Below are positions 1 through 56,395 of a stretch of 64,000 nucleotides of DNA, piece after piece. Location of the stretch: assembly GCA_964017045.1 (NCBI GenBank), contig OZ024799.1, positions 30,143,596 through 30,207,595 of the forward strand. Direction: 5' to 3'. The position numbers were made by a program, and so were the translations under genes. Under the pieces are notes generated by a model. The model worked only from the letters and a program-made list of their open reading frames with translations. It did not search any database and was not told where the DNA came from. The DNA comes from Omphiscola glabra (lineage: Eukaryota; Mollusca; Gastropoda; Lymnaeidae). Numbering within the stretch: position 1 is the first letter of the stretch; each line of letters starts with the position of its first letter.

Positions 1-683
1 TAATTCAGTTTGATTCATGAAGTCTCATAGTGGGTGGACCTTCAGACCTCAGAGTGCTTGCTTTGCCCACCGATGGTCTCCACTACGCCTTTGATATCTC
101 AAGGTCATCCTGTCCCCATTGAGTCTGCAGCAAGTGTGGACGCCCGGCTCCCATGGTTAATTAATTCATACCTCAGCAATAATGAGATTCATACAATGTC
201 ACGGTATCCCATTAGCACAAGCGTTGTGTCAAACAAGTGGCTGACCCGTAACGTTGTTTTAAAACTCTCGTCGTGTCACGTGCCTATCGGGTTGAGTCGC
301 CACACCCACGGGGGCTGGCCCATGGTTTATTGGGGGGGGGGGATCGGTGTTAGGATGGAGGGACAGGGTGGGGGCGGTGGTCCTGTCGCAGCTGTTTGGC
401 GCGTGACATCTAATGACCTGGGCGCTCGTGTGAGTAGGGAAATTAGTGAGGCAGTGCTTGCATGTGAGCAAAAAAAGGGGGGGGGACAATTTTTGTTGCC
501 ATTGAGGAACTTTGGTGAATTGGTTCAAAGGGGTGTGAGGTGTGTACTGGGGGTAGGGGGTATGTACTGGGGGGGGGGGGTGTGTTCTGGGGGTGGGATA
601 GGATTTGGGGTCACGTTTTAATGAGTTGATTATAAATATCCGCGTCAGAGAAATGTTTCAAGAACCCCGACTTGTTTAGATTC

Positions 684-1020
684 ACACTGACACTCGCTTG
701 CCTGACACTCACTTGCCTGACACTGACACTCGTTTGTCTGACCCTGACACTCACTTGCCTGACACTGACACTCACTTGCCTGACACTGACACTCACTTGC
801 CTGACACTGACACTCACTTGCCTGACACTGACACTCGCTTGCCTGACACTGACACTAACTTGCCTGACACTGAAACTCGTTTGTCTGACACTGACACTCA
901 CTTGAACGCTCGCTCGCCTGACACTGACACTCACTGGCCTGACACTGACACTCGCTTGAACGCTCGCTCGCCTGACACTTGCACTCACTGGCCTGACACT
1001 GACACTCGTTTGTCTGACAG
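684..1020. repeat. 21-bp minisatellite
   Basis: About 16 units built on CCTGACACTGACACTCACTT plus G, with variant units (AACGCTCGCTCG) near the end. The unit is a multiple of three, so it is open in several frames on both strands; these frames are not genes. Confidence 0.95.
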
Positions 1021-1817
1021 TGTCAAGAATACTAATTCCACTTTATTTAATGTCAAATAATCTTTAAAATAACAACGGATAAAAGTATGTGTGTGTGCGC
1101 GGTGGTAGTGGTAATATTGTGTGATGTAGCGAGCTTCAAGACCAAATTAATGTTTGAGCAATGAAATAAACTATAGCATATTTATGTGTACTTATTTTGA
1201 TACGTCATGTAATCACGTGACGTTGACACCCTTTTTCATGTAATTTTTTTTTATTCATGCTAACTCTTATTTATAAATGATATTTCTTAATGTTAGTTTA
1301 TGGAGATTATAAATAATATTGTTAGATCGTAGTTTTTAATCATCTCATATTTGTTTTCTTCCCACTCATACTGACATTTCACGAAACAATCAAACGTTTT
1401 GCTATAAAGCCGTTAAAATCGCGTTTCCTCACGAGGTTAGTTCGTAAACCTGGTTTAAAATATGTGGTGAGCTCCACTCACTATGAACCAACCCTTCACA
1501 GCCCCCCTGCCCAAGCGTAGAAATGCTTAACACGTTTACGTTGACCTCCTGGTGCATCTGCTTCTGTTCTCCAATTGGCCTGGGGTTGGGGGTGCGTGGG
1601 GATCAAAGTCATGAGGGTCGTGTCTCCTGGATGCTCCCAATTCCCCCCCCCCCAATCCCCGTCGATACATTGAGTTACTCAACTTGAACTGGGGGGGGGG
1701 GGCAGGGCAGTATTCCAGTCCTACGCAAATAAAATGATGGGGCTAATGTCCAAATTCTTAGCAGGGGGCCATAAGGAGCTCAGGCTCGGCCCACACCAGA
1801 AGGAAAAAATTCGTGTT

Positions 1818-2000
1818 AGTTACTCCCTTGAATGGGGGAGTAACTCCCTTGAATGGGGGAGTAACTCCCTTGAATGGGGGAGTAACTCCCTTGAATGGGG
1901 GGGTAACTCCCTTAAATGGGGGGGGTAACTCCCTTAAATGGGGGAGTAACTCCCTTGAATGGGGGGGGGGTAACTCCCTTGAATGGGGGAGTAACTCCCC
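1818..2000. repeat. 21-bp minisatellite
   Basis: About nine units of GTAACTCCCTTGAATGGGGG plus A, with G-run length changes between units. Confidence 0.95.
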
Positions 2001-2428
2001 GCATTGTCTGGTAGTGCTAACCCCGGTTTTAGCATGAGGCTAGCGGGGTGGGTTAGCCAATCAATAACGGATTACAGGGTTACAAGGATAGGTAAAGACA
2101 GTGCGGGTCAATAGGAAAAGCCCACATAGCAATGTACATACAACTACCCAAGTATTTATAGATGTCACTAAGTCGACCATGGAAATAATTAAACTTAATG
2201 TTAAGTTTTGGTTTAAAAAAAAAAAATACTTTTTCATTTCATCTTAAGTTTTGTCTTCTTATTCAATATTTTGAGGGCCCTCGATTAGTGTATCGATCAT
2301 TCTGGCTACCATGTGTTACCGTATATACCACAGTAAATTACCGTAAAACATTGTCTTTCTAATTTATAAAAAAATCTTTACTTACCGTAATTTATTTAAC
2401 GCGCCAATACAAGTTTAAGAATTTTTAC

Positions 2429-2569
2429 CAGGGCCGTCGCTTGGGGCCCAAAGTTTTGATGTAGAAAAAGAACTTAACTTTCAACTTTAAATGCAAGGGA
2501 TACACAGCAGAAACGTGGCTAGGAAAAGGGGGGGGGGGGGCCGCCTCAAAAAGTCAAGCGACGGCTCTG
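2429..2569. mobile_element. hAT-like miniature element (CAGGGCCGTCGCTTG ends)
   Basis: 141 bp with terminal inverted repeats CAGGGCCGTCGCTTG and CAAGCGACGGCTCTG (one mismatch). No clear target duplication was seen. It contains a G-run at 2529-2540. Confidence 0.7.
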
Positions 2570-3239
2570 CTTTGAGCACAACTAAAATGTTTAATAATGT
2601 GGGTCATTCCTTACCTGGGACATGGTGAAGAAGTAGGGAACCAAAGTTTTGGTTAGTGGAGCTATTTTGTCTGGGCCCCAAACTCACACCGGGGCGCAAA
2701 ATTATGAAATGATCTGCCAATAACGTTCATTCTATTTATAAAGGAAAGAAATCTTCTCTAAGCTGGCACACCAATCGATAGAAAGGGCGCATTTTGACAG
2801 CGCATTTTGACACTTATTGTCTTACAGACTGTTTACATTTCAATTTAGATTTGTAAATAATTTTTTAATACATTGTTTCTATTTTTTTAAAGTTCTGGAA
2901 AAGGGTGAGGGGAAAGGGGGGGGGGGGGAGACTCCCATAAGAAAAATGTGTCTGATAAGCCCCTCACTCGCGCTGTGTTACGCGCGTGAGTCAATTATTG
3001 TATGGCGTTGCGTTAGGAATGCGTTTTTTTAAAAACTAGTGCGGGGTAAGGTTTGGGGTTGGGGGTGTGCAGAAAGCGAAACTGGTGTGTGTCACAAACG
3101 GAAGTGATGAAAGACCGGAAGGTATGTTGAGGATTTGTTGATGTGGGGGTGGAGGCTACTAAACTATGGACTGTGCACATGCTAGATCGTTTTAAAGGAA
3201 ATAGTATGCACGATTTAATGCAGTTATCGGGGTTTTGAA

Positions 3240-3795
3240 ATGAGCTATTGGCCCTGCAAAGTACACACTATTATTAAATTAGCCATTGGCCCTGCTAAGT
3301 ACATACTATTATTAAATGAGCCATTGGCCCTGGTAAGTACACACTATTATTAAATGAGACATTGGCCCTTCTAAGTACACACTATTATTAAATGAGACAT
3401 TGGCCCTACTAAGTAAATACTACTCTGAAATGAGCCATTGGCCCTGCTAAGTACATACTATTATTAAATGAGCCATTGGCCCTGGTAAGTACACACTTTT
3501 ATTAAATGAGACATTGGCCCTGGTAAGTACACACTATTATTAAATGAGACATTGGCCCTGCTAAGTACACACTATTATTAAATGAGACATTGGCCCTGCT
3601 AAGTAAATACTACTCTGAAATGAGCCATTGGCCCTGCTAAGTACATACTATTATTAAATGAGCCATTGGCCCTGGTAAGTACACACTTTTATTAAATGAG
3701 ACATTGGCCCTGCTAAGGACACACTATTATTAAATGACACATTGGCCCTGCTAAGTAAATACTACTCTGAAATGAGCCATTGGCCCTGCCAGATA
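3240..3795. repeat. 38-bp minisatellite with higher-order pattern
   Basis: About 14 units starting GAGCCATTGGCCCTGCTAAG and ending ACTATTATTAAAT. A variant ending AAATACTACTCTGAAAT recurs at about 3413, 3603 and 3755, marking repeated blocks. Confidence 0.95.
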
Positions 3796-4079
3796 CATAA
3801 TGACGCCTTGTGCTCAATACAGTCCTACCCCGCTCCACCGTTCACCTCGTCGGTGACAACCCAGTTGGTGACAACCCAAATAATGACAACCCCGTTTGTG
3901 TACTCTTTGAAACGTCATAAAAGTAATAAGGGATTTTTAAAACAAATCCTTGACGTCATTTTCGAAGCAACACTATGCAACAGACCACCCCCCCCAACCC
4001 CTTTTGGCCACCATTTTTGTCACTCACAGCTCACTGAAGGCTTTGATGACGTCACATTGTTACTCAAGAGTGATTGAAC

Positions 4080-5087
4080 TCCACATAACTGTGTTAGTCC
4101 CCGGCATCCCATGAGCACGCGTACATACAAACTTACTTATACAGTTATGACTAAAGCTTCGTCAGACGTTGAGTGAATCAATCGAATGAGCTCTTGGAAA
4201 TAAACATCCATTTATTCTATTTTTAAACCTCCCCCCCCCCCAACTCCAACGTTGCTGAACTTTTACCCTATGTTTGACTTAATTTGTACTCTTGAGCGTA
4301 ATTTGTAGGTCAACTTGTCAGATCATGCCAATATTTGAGCTAGGGCGGAAATAGTGATCAGTTGAATTTTTTTTGTATAATCCAATCAGAAGCGGCTACA
4401 GAGGGTAAAAAATGGGGAGGGGGGGAGGCCAGGGGATTTTTTTAAGATGTACATAAGATGATATATTATTTTTTATTCTAATTTTTCTTAACAAACCTCT
4501 TTACTTCAACTTGCTGTGCTTGTAGAGGTGACCTAATTTCGTTATTGTAAGGACACTATTTCATAACGAAAGTAATTTATCAAGTTTAATTGCCTTTCCT
4601 TTATTGGGAATTTCCACAAAAAAAAAAAAAGGAGAGACATCCCAAAGCGATAAAGGGAATGTTGCTAGTCCAAAAGTCAGGCCACCGAGTCACCACTTGA
4701 GCTATGGGTGAGCAGTCGTGGCGGGCAGTCTAGCAGTCTATTTGCGTTGAACTTCCTATACATTTGTTTTGTGTTTGTGAGTGAAGTAAAAGATTGATAT
4801 TATAAATCCGGTGATTTATTCATCACAAGCAATAGATGAGTTTTCTAGGTCTCCAGAGTTACGGTAAGTTTAAATTAAATGGGGTCGAGGGAGGGGGGTG
4901 GAGTAAGAATATGGTAGTAAATAGCTGTAGGTGAATTTTATGAATTATAGATACAACAAAATAATTAGATAAAAGGGGAATTGCAGATAAAACGAACGAT
5001 ATTATAACTACAACGAGAGGAATAGAAGCCACAACTAAAAAAAAGAGGAGGATATCTCAAGGGAATTTAGTGGATGATAGTTTGTTC
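4080..5087. other. no recognisable feature
   Basis: AT-rich sequence with C- and A-runs. No coding pattern, transposon end or RNA gene recognised. Confidence 0.5.
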
Positions 5088-6874
5088 TTCATCTACCATC
5101 TTCCAACAACCATCTATCATCTTCCAAACACCATCTACCATATGCCAATCTTCCAACTACCATCTGCCAACTACCATTTGCCAATCTTCCAACTATCATC
5201 TACCATCTTCCAACTACCTTCTACCATCTTCCAACAACCATCTACCATCTTCCAAACACCATCTGCCAACTACCATATGCCAATCTTCCAACTACCATCT
5301 GCCAACTACCATTTGCCAATCTTCCAACTATCATCTACCATCTTCCAACTACCTTCTACCATCTTCCAACAACCATCTACCATCTTCCAAACACCATCTG
5401 CCATCTACCATGTGCCAATCTTCCAACTACCATCTCCCAACTACCATATGCCAATCTTCCAACTACCATCTACCATCTTCCAAACACCATCTGCCATCTA
5501 CCATATGCCAATCTTCCAACTACCATCTGCCATCTACCATATGCCAATCTTCCAACTACCACCTACCATCTTCCAACTACCTTCTACCATCTTCCAACAA
5601 CCATCTACCATCTTCCAAACACCATCTGCCATCTACCATATGCCAATCTTCCAACTACAATGTGCCATCTACCATATGCCAATCTTCCAACTACATGTAT
5701 CATCTTCCAACTACCTTCTACCATCTTCCAACAACCATCGACCATCTTCCAAACACCATCTGCCATCAACCATATGCCAATCTTCCAACTACCATCTACC
5801 ATCTTCCAACTACCTTCACCATCTTCCAACTACCATCTGCCAACTACCCTCTACCAATCTTCCAACAACCATCTACCATCTTCCAACTACCATCTGCCAA
5901 CTACCATCTACCATCTTCCAACAGCCATCTACCATCTTCCAAACACCATCTGCCATCTACCATATGCCAATCTTCCAACTACCATCTACCATCTTCCAAC
6001 TACCTTCTACCATCTTCTCACAATCATCTACCATCTTCCAAACACCATCTTCCATATGCCAATCTTCCAACTACCATTTTCCAACTACCTTCTACCATCT
6101 TCCAACTACCATCTGCCAACTACCATCTACCAATCTTCCAACAACTATCTACCATCTTCCAACTACCATCTGCCAACTACCATCTACCATCTTCCTACAA
6201 ACATCTTCCAAACACCATCTACCATATGCCAATCTTCCAACTACCATCTGCCAACTACCATCTACCATCTTCCAACAACCATCTACCATCTTCCAAACAC
6301 CATCTGCCATCTACCATATGCCAATATTCCAACTACTATCTACCATCTTCCAACTACCTTCTACCATCTTTCAACTACCATCTACCAACTACCATCTACC
6401 AATCTTCCAACTACCATCTGCCAACTACCATCTACCATCTTCCAACTACCATCTGCCAACTACCATCTACCAATCTTCCAACTAACATCTGCCAACTACC
6501 ATCTACCAATCTTCCAACTAACATCTGCCAACTACCATCTACCAATATTCCAACTACCATCTGCCAACTACCATTTACCATCTTCCAACAACCATCTTCC
6601 AAACACCATCTGCCATCTACCATATGCCAATCTTCCAACTACCATCTACCAATCTTCCAACTACCATCTACCATCTTCCAACAACCATCTACCATCTTCC
6701 AAACACCATCTGCCATCTACCATATGCCAATCTTCCAACTACCATCTACCAATCTTCCAACTACCATCTACCATCTTCCAACAACCATCTACCATCTTCC
6801 AACTACCATCTGCCAACTGCCATCTGCCAATCTGCCAACTACCAACAAACAATCTTCCAACTACCATCTGCCAA
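5088..6874. repeat. 1.8-kb CCATCTACCATCTTCCAACTA-type satellite
   Basis: Irregular array of short modules such as ACCATCTACC, ATCTTCCAACTA, ATCTGCCA and ATATGCCA. The plus strand is very poor in G. Open frames of up to 644 codons cross it in more than one frame, which shows they come from repeat composition and not selection. Confidence 0.95.
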
Positions 6875-6879
6875 CGTGC

Positions 6880-8104
6880 AGAGTTTCATTTCATGGCGAG
6901 CTCACTGGTTATTTAAATGCCAAATTTTATGGGTCCTCCGTCCCTCACCGCCCATATCACGTGCCTTCTAAAAGTCGTTTGGCTCCTAGGTATTTGTCTG
7001 TTCGTTAAGTCGTAATTTAATTTTTGTTATTAAAGTACAGCAGTTCAAAGAATGGGATTGGTCAGAATTCGCACACGTGATGCTGTTAAAAATAGTGATA
7101 GAGGAAAAAAAAATGAAAATAAAAGGAATAATAAATAAAAACACATAAGCAATAAAATGACGTCATGAAGTTTGTATGGCTGGAAAACGGGACCGCACAT
7201 CGACTGGGGTTCTAAGACACGAGTACCTGGCGCTTTGAGGCAATTTTTACCGCACGTCACTGGGGCCAGTCCCTGAGACCTGCATGGGAAATAAAAGATA
7301 GTAGATTAAATGAGGGGGGTGGGTCGATCTAATCTGTTCATGTTGAAAGATAACATATACATTTTGGGCTGGAATAGTGCGGGGGGGGGGGGGGAGTTGG
7401 CGGGTTGAGTGGGGGGGGGGGTGCGTTATCATAACAGACATCAGTTTCTTCATTTACTCCGACAACGTGTAAATAATAACATGGATTTCATTGTTTGTAT
7501 TTTCTGTGACGTATCAGCTGTAACTGTAGAAGACAGACGAGACAGACGAGACAGACGGGCGTAATATAGAGATAAAGTCGCAGCATCGTTCTGAATGCGT
7601 TACAGTTTTTGTTGTATAGAAATATAGCTTGAAAGTAATGCCACACTCTGAGAGAATTTTTTAAAAAAAAATTTGCTGTTAGAGAGTTCCGGATTCTGTA
7701 AATGGAAGACGCCCTTGAAAATTACGCAATTTGCGGTTTACCGTTAAGAAACTTTTTCAAAGAATGATTTAAAAAAAAAAAAAAAAGCTATTTACTGATA
7801 ACAGGAAGTTGATGGGTTCAACCAACATTCTGTATTATTTGTTGTTGTTTTTGTTGGTTTGTTGTATTCCATTTTTCAAAAAGATTGTTTAAAGCTTTTA
7901 TCTCAAAGAGTAATTACGATGTGATTAAAGTTTTCCTCAATTTGAAAATAGACAGCATCTTATGTTTTAAAATAAAACGTTGTGAAAGGTTCGACGTCGT
8001 TAAAAAAAAAAAATATCTCTTCTTTGGTTGTTCTTGTTGTTGTTGTTGTTCTTGTTGCTACTTGTTTTTGATACACCGTACACGTTTTTTTGTTTTTGTT
8101 TCAG
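6880..8104. other. upstream or 5' intronic DNA of the testin-like gene
   Basis: It contains G-runs near 7380 and 7410 and TTG-rich sequence at 8030-8060. It ends in the T-rich tract and CAG acceptor used by the exon at 8105. No upstream exon, TATA box or CpG-rich promoter could be assigned. Confidence 0.4.
7532..7560. repeat. short GACAGACGA repeat
   Basis: Three and a half units of GACAGACGA. Confidence 0.8.
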
Positions 8105-8130
8105 AGATCTCGCCACCGCTGCACCAAGAC

Positions 8131-51189
<43,059 letters not shown>

Positions 51190-53756
51190 TTCATGGTCTC
51201 ATCATCATCATCATCAATTACTTGTTCACTTTTAACATGAGCTTCATAACGTTTTTAATGAGGTGATATTCATCAATTTCATTTTGGCACAAGTGCATCA
51301 TTTCAATGGAATTAACTTTCTCAAAAGTTGTCAAATATTTAAAACAATTTCTTGAGCATTAATTTATTTATTTTTATTTTTTTAAATCAGATTGAAGAAT
51401 GATTGCTTCCGGTAAAAATGCTTTATATTATTTTTATTATCTGTGATTATTAAATATAATCTTAACAAGCAAACAAAATAAATAGGCTGTAATAACTTTA
51501 CCAAAACAATTTAAATTATTTATTATTATTTATATTTACTAATGACTGGTGCCAAAAATATTCATATTTTGACTGAGTAATGAGTGAAAAATCCTCTGCG
51601 TCAAGGAGCTGAAACAAATAATGTAATAATGTTGAGAGCCTTTACTTGTAAACATTAAAAAGATAATATTTTAGAACGTAACTTTCATAATAAAAGTAAT
51701 ATTTATTCAGTTTAAGAAAAAAATATTTTTTTAAATAAAAAATTTGGTGTCATAATAGGTATGGTGATGCCTCAAATTTAATTATCTTTCAGTTGAAAAT
51801 ATATACATAATTTAATGAATTAACATTATCAATGAAAATGTGCAACTAATCAATTTTATATAATATTATCATTTATTTGTAAACTTTCTTTCCATTCATC
51901 CTTTTTTTCATGATGGAATTTTGCATAAAATGACAATGAATGTGTAGTCTTAGCAGTATTAAACAATTTTGAGTGCCTTATCATTAGACTGTATTATTGA
52001 AGAGTAAACGCATTGTGAGTCTTCACCATAAAATATATGAGTTTTTTTTTATACTTTGATTCTTCTGAACTTGATTATCTCAATAAAATTAATTTTTTTC
52101 TATTATTTAAACTAGCAAAATAAAAATCACATCCATTCTGTTAGATATGATTGTTCCAACCATAACAAGAAGTTACTTTTACATAACAAATATACTTAAC
52201 CTCAACTAAAAATTAGCCTATTTACTATTTGATCTTTTAAAAAAAAAAATGTAATAAGGCTTCTAATAAGAAAATTCATATTCCCTGCCTGAAAGTTTAA
52301 GATATCTGTAACAATAAAATATCTCTGTACCAGTATAACTGAATTATCCCACTGGAAATATAATGTTAGTCTTATCAATATTGTGTTTACAATACATTTA
52401 TATTATATGGTGAGGCATCACAATACATTTTGTACTACATTTTTATTTATCTGTAATGACCAAATATGTACATATTTGAATTGAGCAATTGACCAACTTA
52501 GTTATGTAACCTAAAGTCTGTGTTCTAGCTATTTATTTTCACCAATGTCTTGCCATAGTTTGAATAGGTTCTGTTCGTGTTGTCTTCCGAAAAACACAAA
52601 AGTGCTTCATTTATTTTCTTTTGTATTGTAAAAAAAACTTAACCTGAAGGAATGCTCTTAGCCCTTATATAAGTTATATAACACACATGCATTATTTGTT
52701 CATTGAACTTTCACATTTTCTTCTGATGTAACCATGAACCTAGAAACTGGAACTAATTTATATCAACAATTTGGCTGCCAAAATGTCATGTTTTGTTGAT
52801 AACAGAAAATCGCTCTGGGAGAAAATATTGACAGCGGATTAGAAGTGAATGCAATTTATGCAGCTTTTAAAAAAATGTACAAGAGAAAAGATAATTTTCA
52901 AGCTTTTATTAGAATTTAATTAATTGGGTAAATTGAAATTGAGGTCAGTTCTAGTATAATGATTTTTTTTATTCAAGGCAGGTAACTCTACCATCTGCCA
53001 AAGTTTCCAATCTGAAAACTCCTGACAGATAAGTGAAACTCTGTAAATCTATTTGATTTTTATTGAACAAAGCCAATCTGTTTAAATCAATGGTCAAATC
53101 ATATAAACAACACAACAATTCTCCCACTTTAACTCCTGTATATGAAATAAATGAGTCTGGCTCATATATAGCAATGCCTGGTATATCTAAGGAACCATCA
53201 GATTAAAAAAATGAGCCACGTCCTGATTTTTCTGCCCACGTTTGATAACTTCTACAGACAGAACTATTTTTGGGACTTTGTTTTATTAAATCATAACAAA
53301 AGCAGAGGAAATGAGGACATGGTCTCATCTAGTATTTTTCCAAGGGTCATAGCAGTCACAAATATATTTTTAAGTTTTATCCGAGGATGTGCGTGATTTA
53401 TTTATATTAATTAAAACTATTAATCTTTTGTGTATTTATCATTTAAGACCTTTAGAGATAGTGACACAAGGGATTAATCATAAAGAAGGGGAGTGTGATA
53501 TTTAAAATATATGACATCAAACACAAGAAATGCTAAGACTTTGATGTTCATTTTCAATTTCATTTTAAGACAAATTAATTTGCTTTTAATTAGTTAATGT
53601 GAACTATAAAATTTGAAATGTAATCTCATCAAAAAATTTAATGTAATCCTAAAACCTGGTGATGAAATGTTGGTTGAGTTCAAATAGATTTAGAAAAACT
53701 CACCACTCAGACCAACCAGGTTTTTTTGCACTCGCATCAAAGCACTGCTGAGGTGA

Positions 53757-53848
53757 TCGTGTGTACTGCCATCATGTGCCTATGTTTTTAACACAAAGTA
53801 TCGTGTATACTGCCATCATGTGCCTATGTTTTTAACACAAAGTATCGT
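53757..53848. repeat. about 45-bp duplication
   Basis: TACTGCCATCATGTGCCTAT and GTTTTTAACACAAAGTATCG occur twice in tandem. Confidence 0.9.
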
Positions 53849-53887
53849 TCCTTAACGGAGACAACAATTGATGACAAAACTTGTTTG

Positions 53888-53924
53888 TCAAAAGGGGGTG
53901 TTCGCTATCTGAGGTTCTACTGTA
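53888..53924. mobile_element. solo terminal repeat of a pogo/Tigger-like element
   Basis: GTTCGCTATCTGAGGTTCTACTG followed by TA resembles the CAGTAGAACCTC...GAAC terminus of pogo/Tigger elements, which insert at TA. No matching left end was found nearby. Confidence 0.5.
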
Positions 53925-54641
53925 CTTAGTTATTTCTATTTACAAAGCTGGCAAACTATCTTTCCGTGGTCATAAATATATTGAACTTTCAGAGAATGAA
54001 AAACTTGTGATTTTTTTCTTTCAATGCATCATTTTTATTAAACATCTGGCATAAGTTGTCCTTTTTGTTATTCCTTTATTAATTAAAAATTTCTAACAAA
54101 TCATTTCCATTTTAAATTTAAACAAAACAATTATTTTGTTGGTTTTAATTCTATATTTAAGTTGTTGTATACGAATATCTCCTATGTCTATGTCACTTTT
54201 TTTGAAATGTCAAATATTCATATTCAGATCTTTGAAATAATAATATGTTAACGCAAGATCTCACAATCATTTTAGTTTGTCATGTAACTATTGTTTCTGC
54301 ATCTTGAATTTGTTAATTTTGATATTTGCATTAGAAGACGCCTAAAACTAAAAGGCAACGATTCAAAATTATATCTTACATAGTTTTTGTTGTAAGGCGA
54401 AGATGGAGAACTATGGAAGTTTAAGTTCTTGTTGTAAATATTATGATTGAAAATTATTTGATGAGGATTAAAAAATTGACATAATATTTTGATGTAGCTG
54501 TTTGAAAATTCCTAATTTCATCTGTTTGATTATTTTTCTCCATATATATTTCATTGCATTTTCAGATACTCATATTTGAAATTATGACATTATGTTTCAT
54601 TCTAACTTATTTATTTCTCAGCATGAGCTAGGTGAGCTTAC

Positions 54642-54647
54642 AATAAA
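54642..54647 (+). promoter_or_regulatory. candidate distal polyadenylation signal
   Basis: AATAAA, followed within about 15 bases by an A-rich run and then T/G-rich sequence. It is placed where the repeat-poor AT-rich interval ends. Alternative hexamers occur upstream, for example 51477-51482. Confidence 0.35.
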
Positions 54648-55530
54648 AGGACAATTAAAAAAAACGTAAAACGTTATTTCTATAATTGTGTTTATTTATT
54701 CATTTTTGCACTCTGTGTGTCTCTGTTTGTGTGTGTGTGTGACATGTGTATGTGCACGTGTGTTTTATCATCAAAAGTGCACTAAAAATAAGCTGTAGTA
54801 GTTCTTTGGATTTGAGTTCATAAGTTATTTTCACATCTAGAATGTCATGTCCAAAATTTCTAATCATGATTCATAAAATTACGACAATTATAAAAAATTC
54901 TTTGTTCTATAAAGTTTTAATGGACGAGAATAACTTAGAGCAAAATGCCCTAACGGGAGCAAACATTTCAATGAATTTAGCTCATGTTGAGCTGAGGTGG
55001 AGTTAGAGATATTATTGATTATATTATGGCTAATTTTGGCGCTCGCCACCAGAAAGTCTGAAATGCCCCCACAAAATTGTCTGAAAGAAACAATGAATTT
55101 GAGCATGCGCCTAAATGCATCACTGCATTTTGAAAATGCCCAAGAGCTTCCGACACCCTCACATTATTCACTCCTCTTCCCTGACGCTTAACAGTGGGAC
55201 AGTACGGGGTTGAATCTAAGGGTTTGCCAAATGATTACTATGGGGCGCGCCACAACTGGAGTGAACTCAGTTTAAGTATGACAATGGGCGCCATTATGAC
55301 TCCCCTGGATGTTTACACCCCCCTTCCAATCAATAAAGAAACTGAATTCAGTTATAATCGAAAATTTACCTTTTGATTCTAAAATGATTTTAAAAAATGT
55401 TTGGGGATGTGACTCCAAACACACTACTTTTGCACTCCCTTAAATGATACACTGAAGTTATACGAAAATGCTGCCTCTCCATATAATTAATAATAGACAC
55501 CTGGGAGGGTCACTTCATTCGCCCCACTTA

Positions 55531-55712
55531 CAGAGGCTTAGCTAGAGTGTTTTTTATGTTTTCATTTCTTGCGCCCCCTCCTATTTCAACTCCGACAACC
55601 ATTATTTTTTATCCATTTAAAACCACCAAAGCCCATTTTAGCGCCCACGCTAGTCTGGTGCCAGGGGCATCTGTCTCCTCTGCCCCCCTCAGCTACGCAT
55701 TTTACCATTGGC
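55531..55712. mobile_element. degraded CAGTGGCGTAGC-type element
   Basis: Begins CAGAGGCTTAGCTAGAG and ends near CTCAGCTACGCATTTTACC, resembling a decayed copy of the family at 10711 and 47462. Boundaries are uncertain. Confidence 0.4.
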
Positions 55713-55884
55713 AACCTCCCCCCCCCCCCCCTTCTGAAAATCTGAAATGCGTTTCCCGGGGGGAAAATAGTCTGAAAGAAACACTGATCCCTAGGGTCGG
55801 TTCACTCGATCAAATTGTCCTTCAAGCATTTGATGCAATTCGTGTATGAAGTCTTGTCACACCTTTCAAATTACTATTTGATCC

Positions 55885-55911
55885 AAAAAAAAAAAAAAAA
55901 AAAAAAAAAAG
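55885..55911. repeat. poly-A tract
   Basis: An uninterrupted run of about 24 A bases. Confidence 0.9.
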
Positions 55912-56129
55912 AAACCACGCACAAAATAGTGCGTTCATACAACAATTTGACTCGAAATTTGATCGTGTGAACTGACGCTTAGTACAAAGTTCCAATTGTT
56001 AACATAATATGCGGACAGACAACGCTGCGCTTGCGTTGAACATCATTTACTTTAGTTCTCTGGTCAGAGCCATTGTTTCACATTAACTTCCGGTATTAAG
56101 ATTTTGATTCAGCCTTTTAAACCGTTTTA

Positions 56130-56395
56130 AGTTCTGGTTCTGGTTCGGTACGTTTCTGCATCCATATACTGGCATATGTGCAACGGTTGGGGAAGCGATG
56201 TTGCCAATCTAACGGCCCCTAGCAGATGCCAGGGCGGCCTTGAAGCTTTCGATCGTTGTCGAGTTCACGGCGGTATTGTCCAGGTTGTTCCAAGCAATTA
56301 TGGTGCGTGGAAAAAATGACTGCTTATGTTGCACTGTGTTACTCCGAGGCACAGTGAAGCATTTGTTATTGTTTCGGGTGTAATTTCTCATGGGG
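56130..56395 (-). mobile_element. LINE reverse transcriptase C-terminus and 3' tail
   Basis: On the minus strand 56209-56391 encodes MRNYTRNNNKCFTV...QSFFPRTIIAWNNLDN..ESFKAALASARGR and a stop, the usual end of a CR1/Jockey-like reverse transcriptase (FFPRTIxxWNxL). The tail after the stop includes CAACCGTTGCACATATGCC, shared with the inverted copy at 60150-60240. Truncated at the 5' side. Confidence 0.82.

Larger units (their letters stand above)
51190..54660 (+). other. probable long 3' UTR / 3' flank of the testin-like gene
   Basis: About 3.5 kb, strongly AT-rich, with no minisatellite larger than a two-copy 45-bp duplication (53757-53848), unlike the rest of the window. There are several AATAAA hexamers, including a proximal one at 51477-51482 and a distal one at 54642-54647. 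The distal one is soon followed by an A-rich run. No coding sequence is recognised. The UTR assignment is inference; a pogo-like transposon end at 53899-53924 lies inside it. Confidence 0.45.

Noticed and set aside
5074..7008. 644-codon open frame
   Set aside because: It is a low-complexity satellite read through. Other frames of the same array are also open for hundreds of codons.
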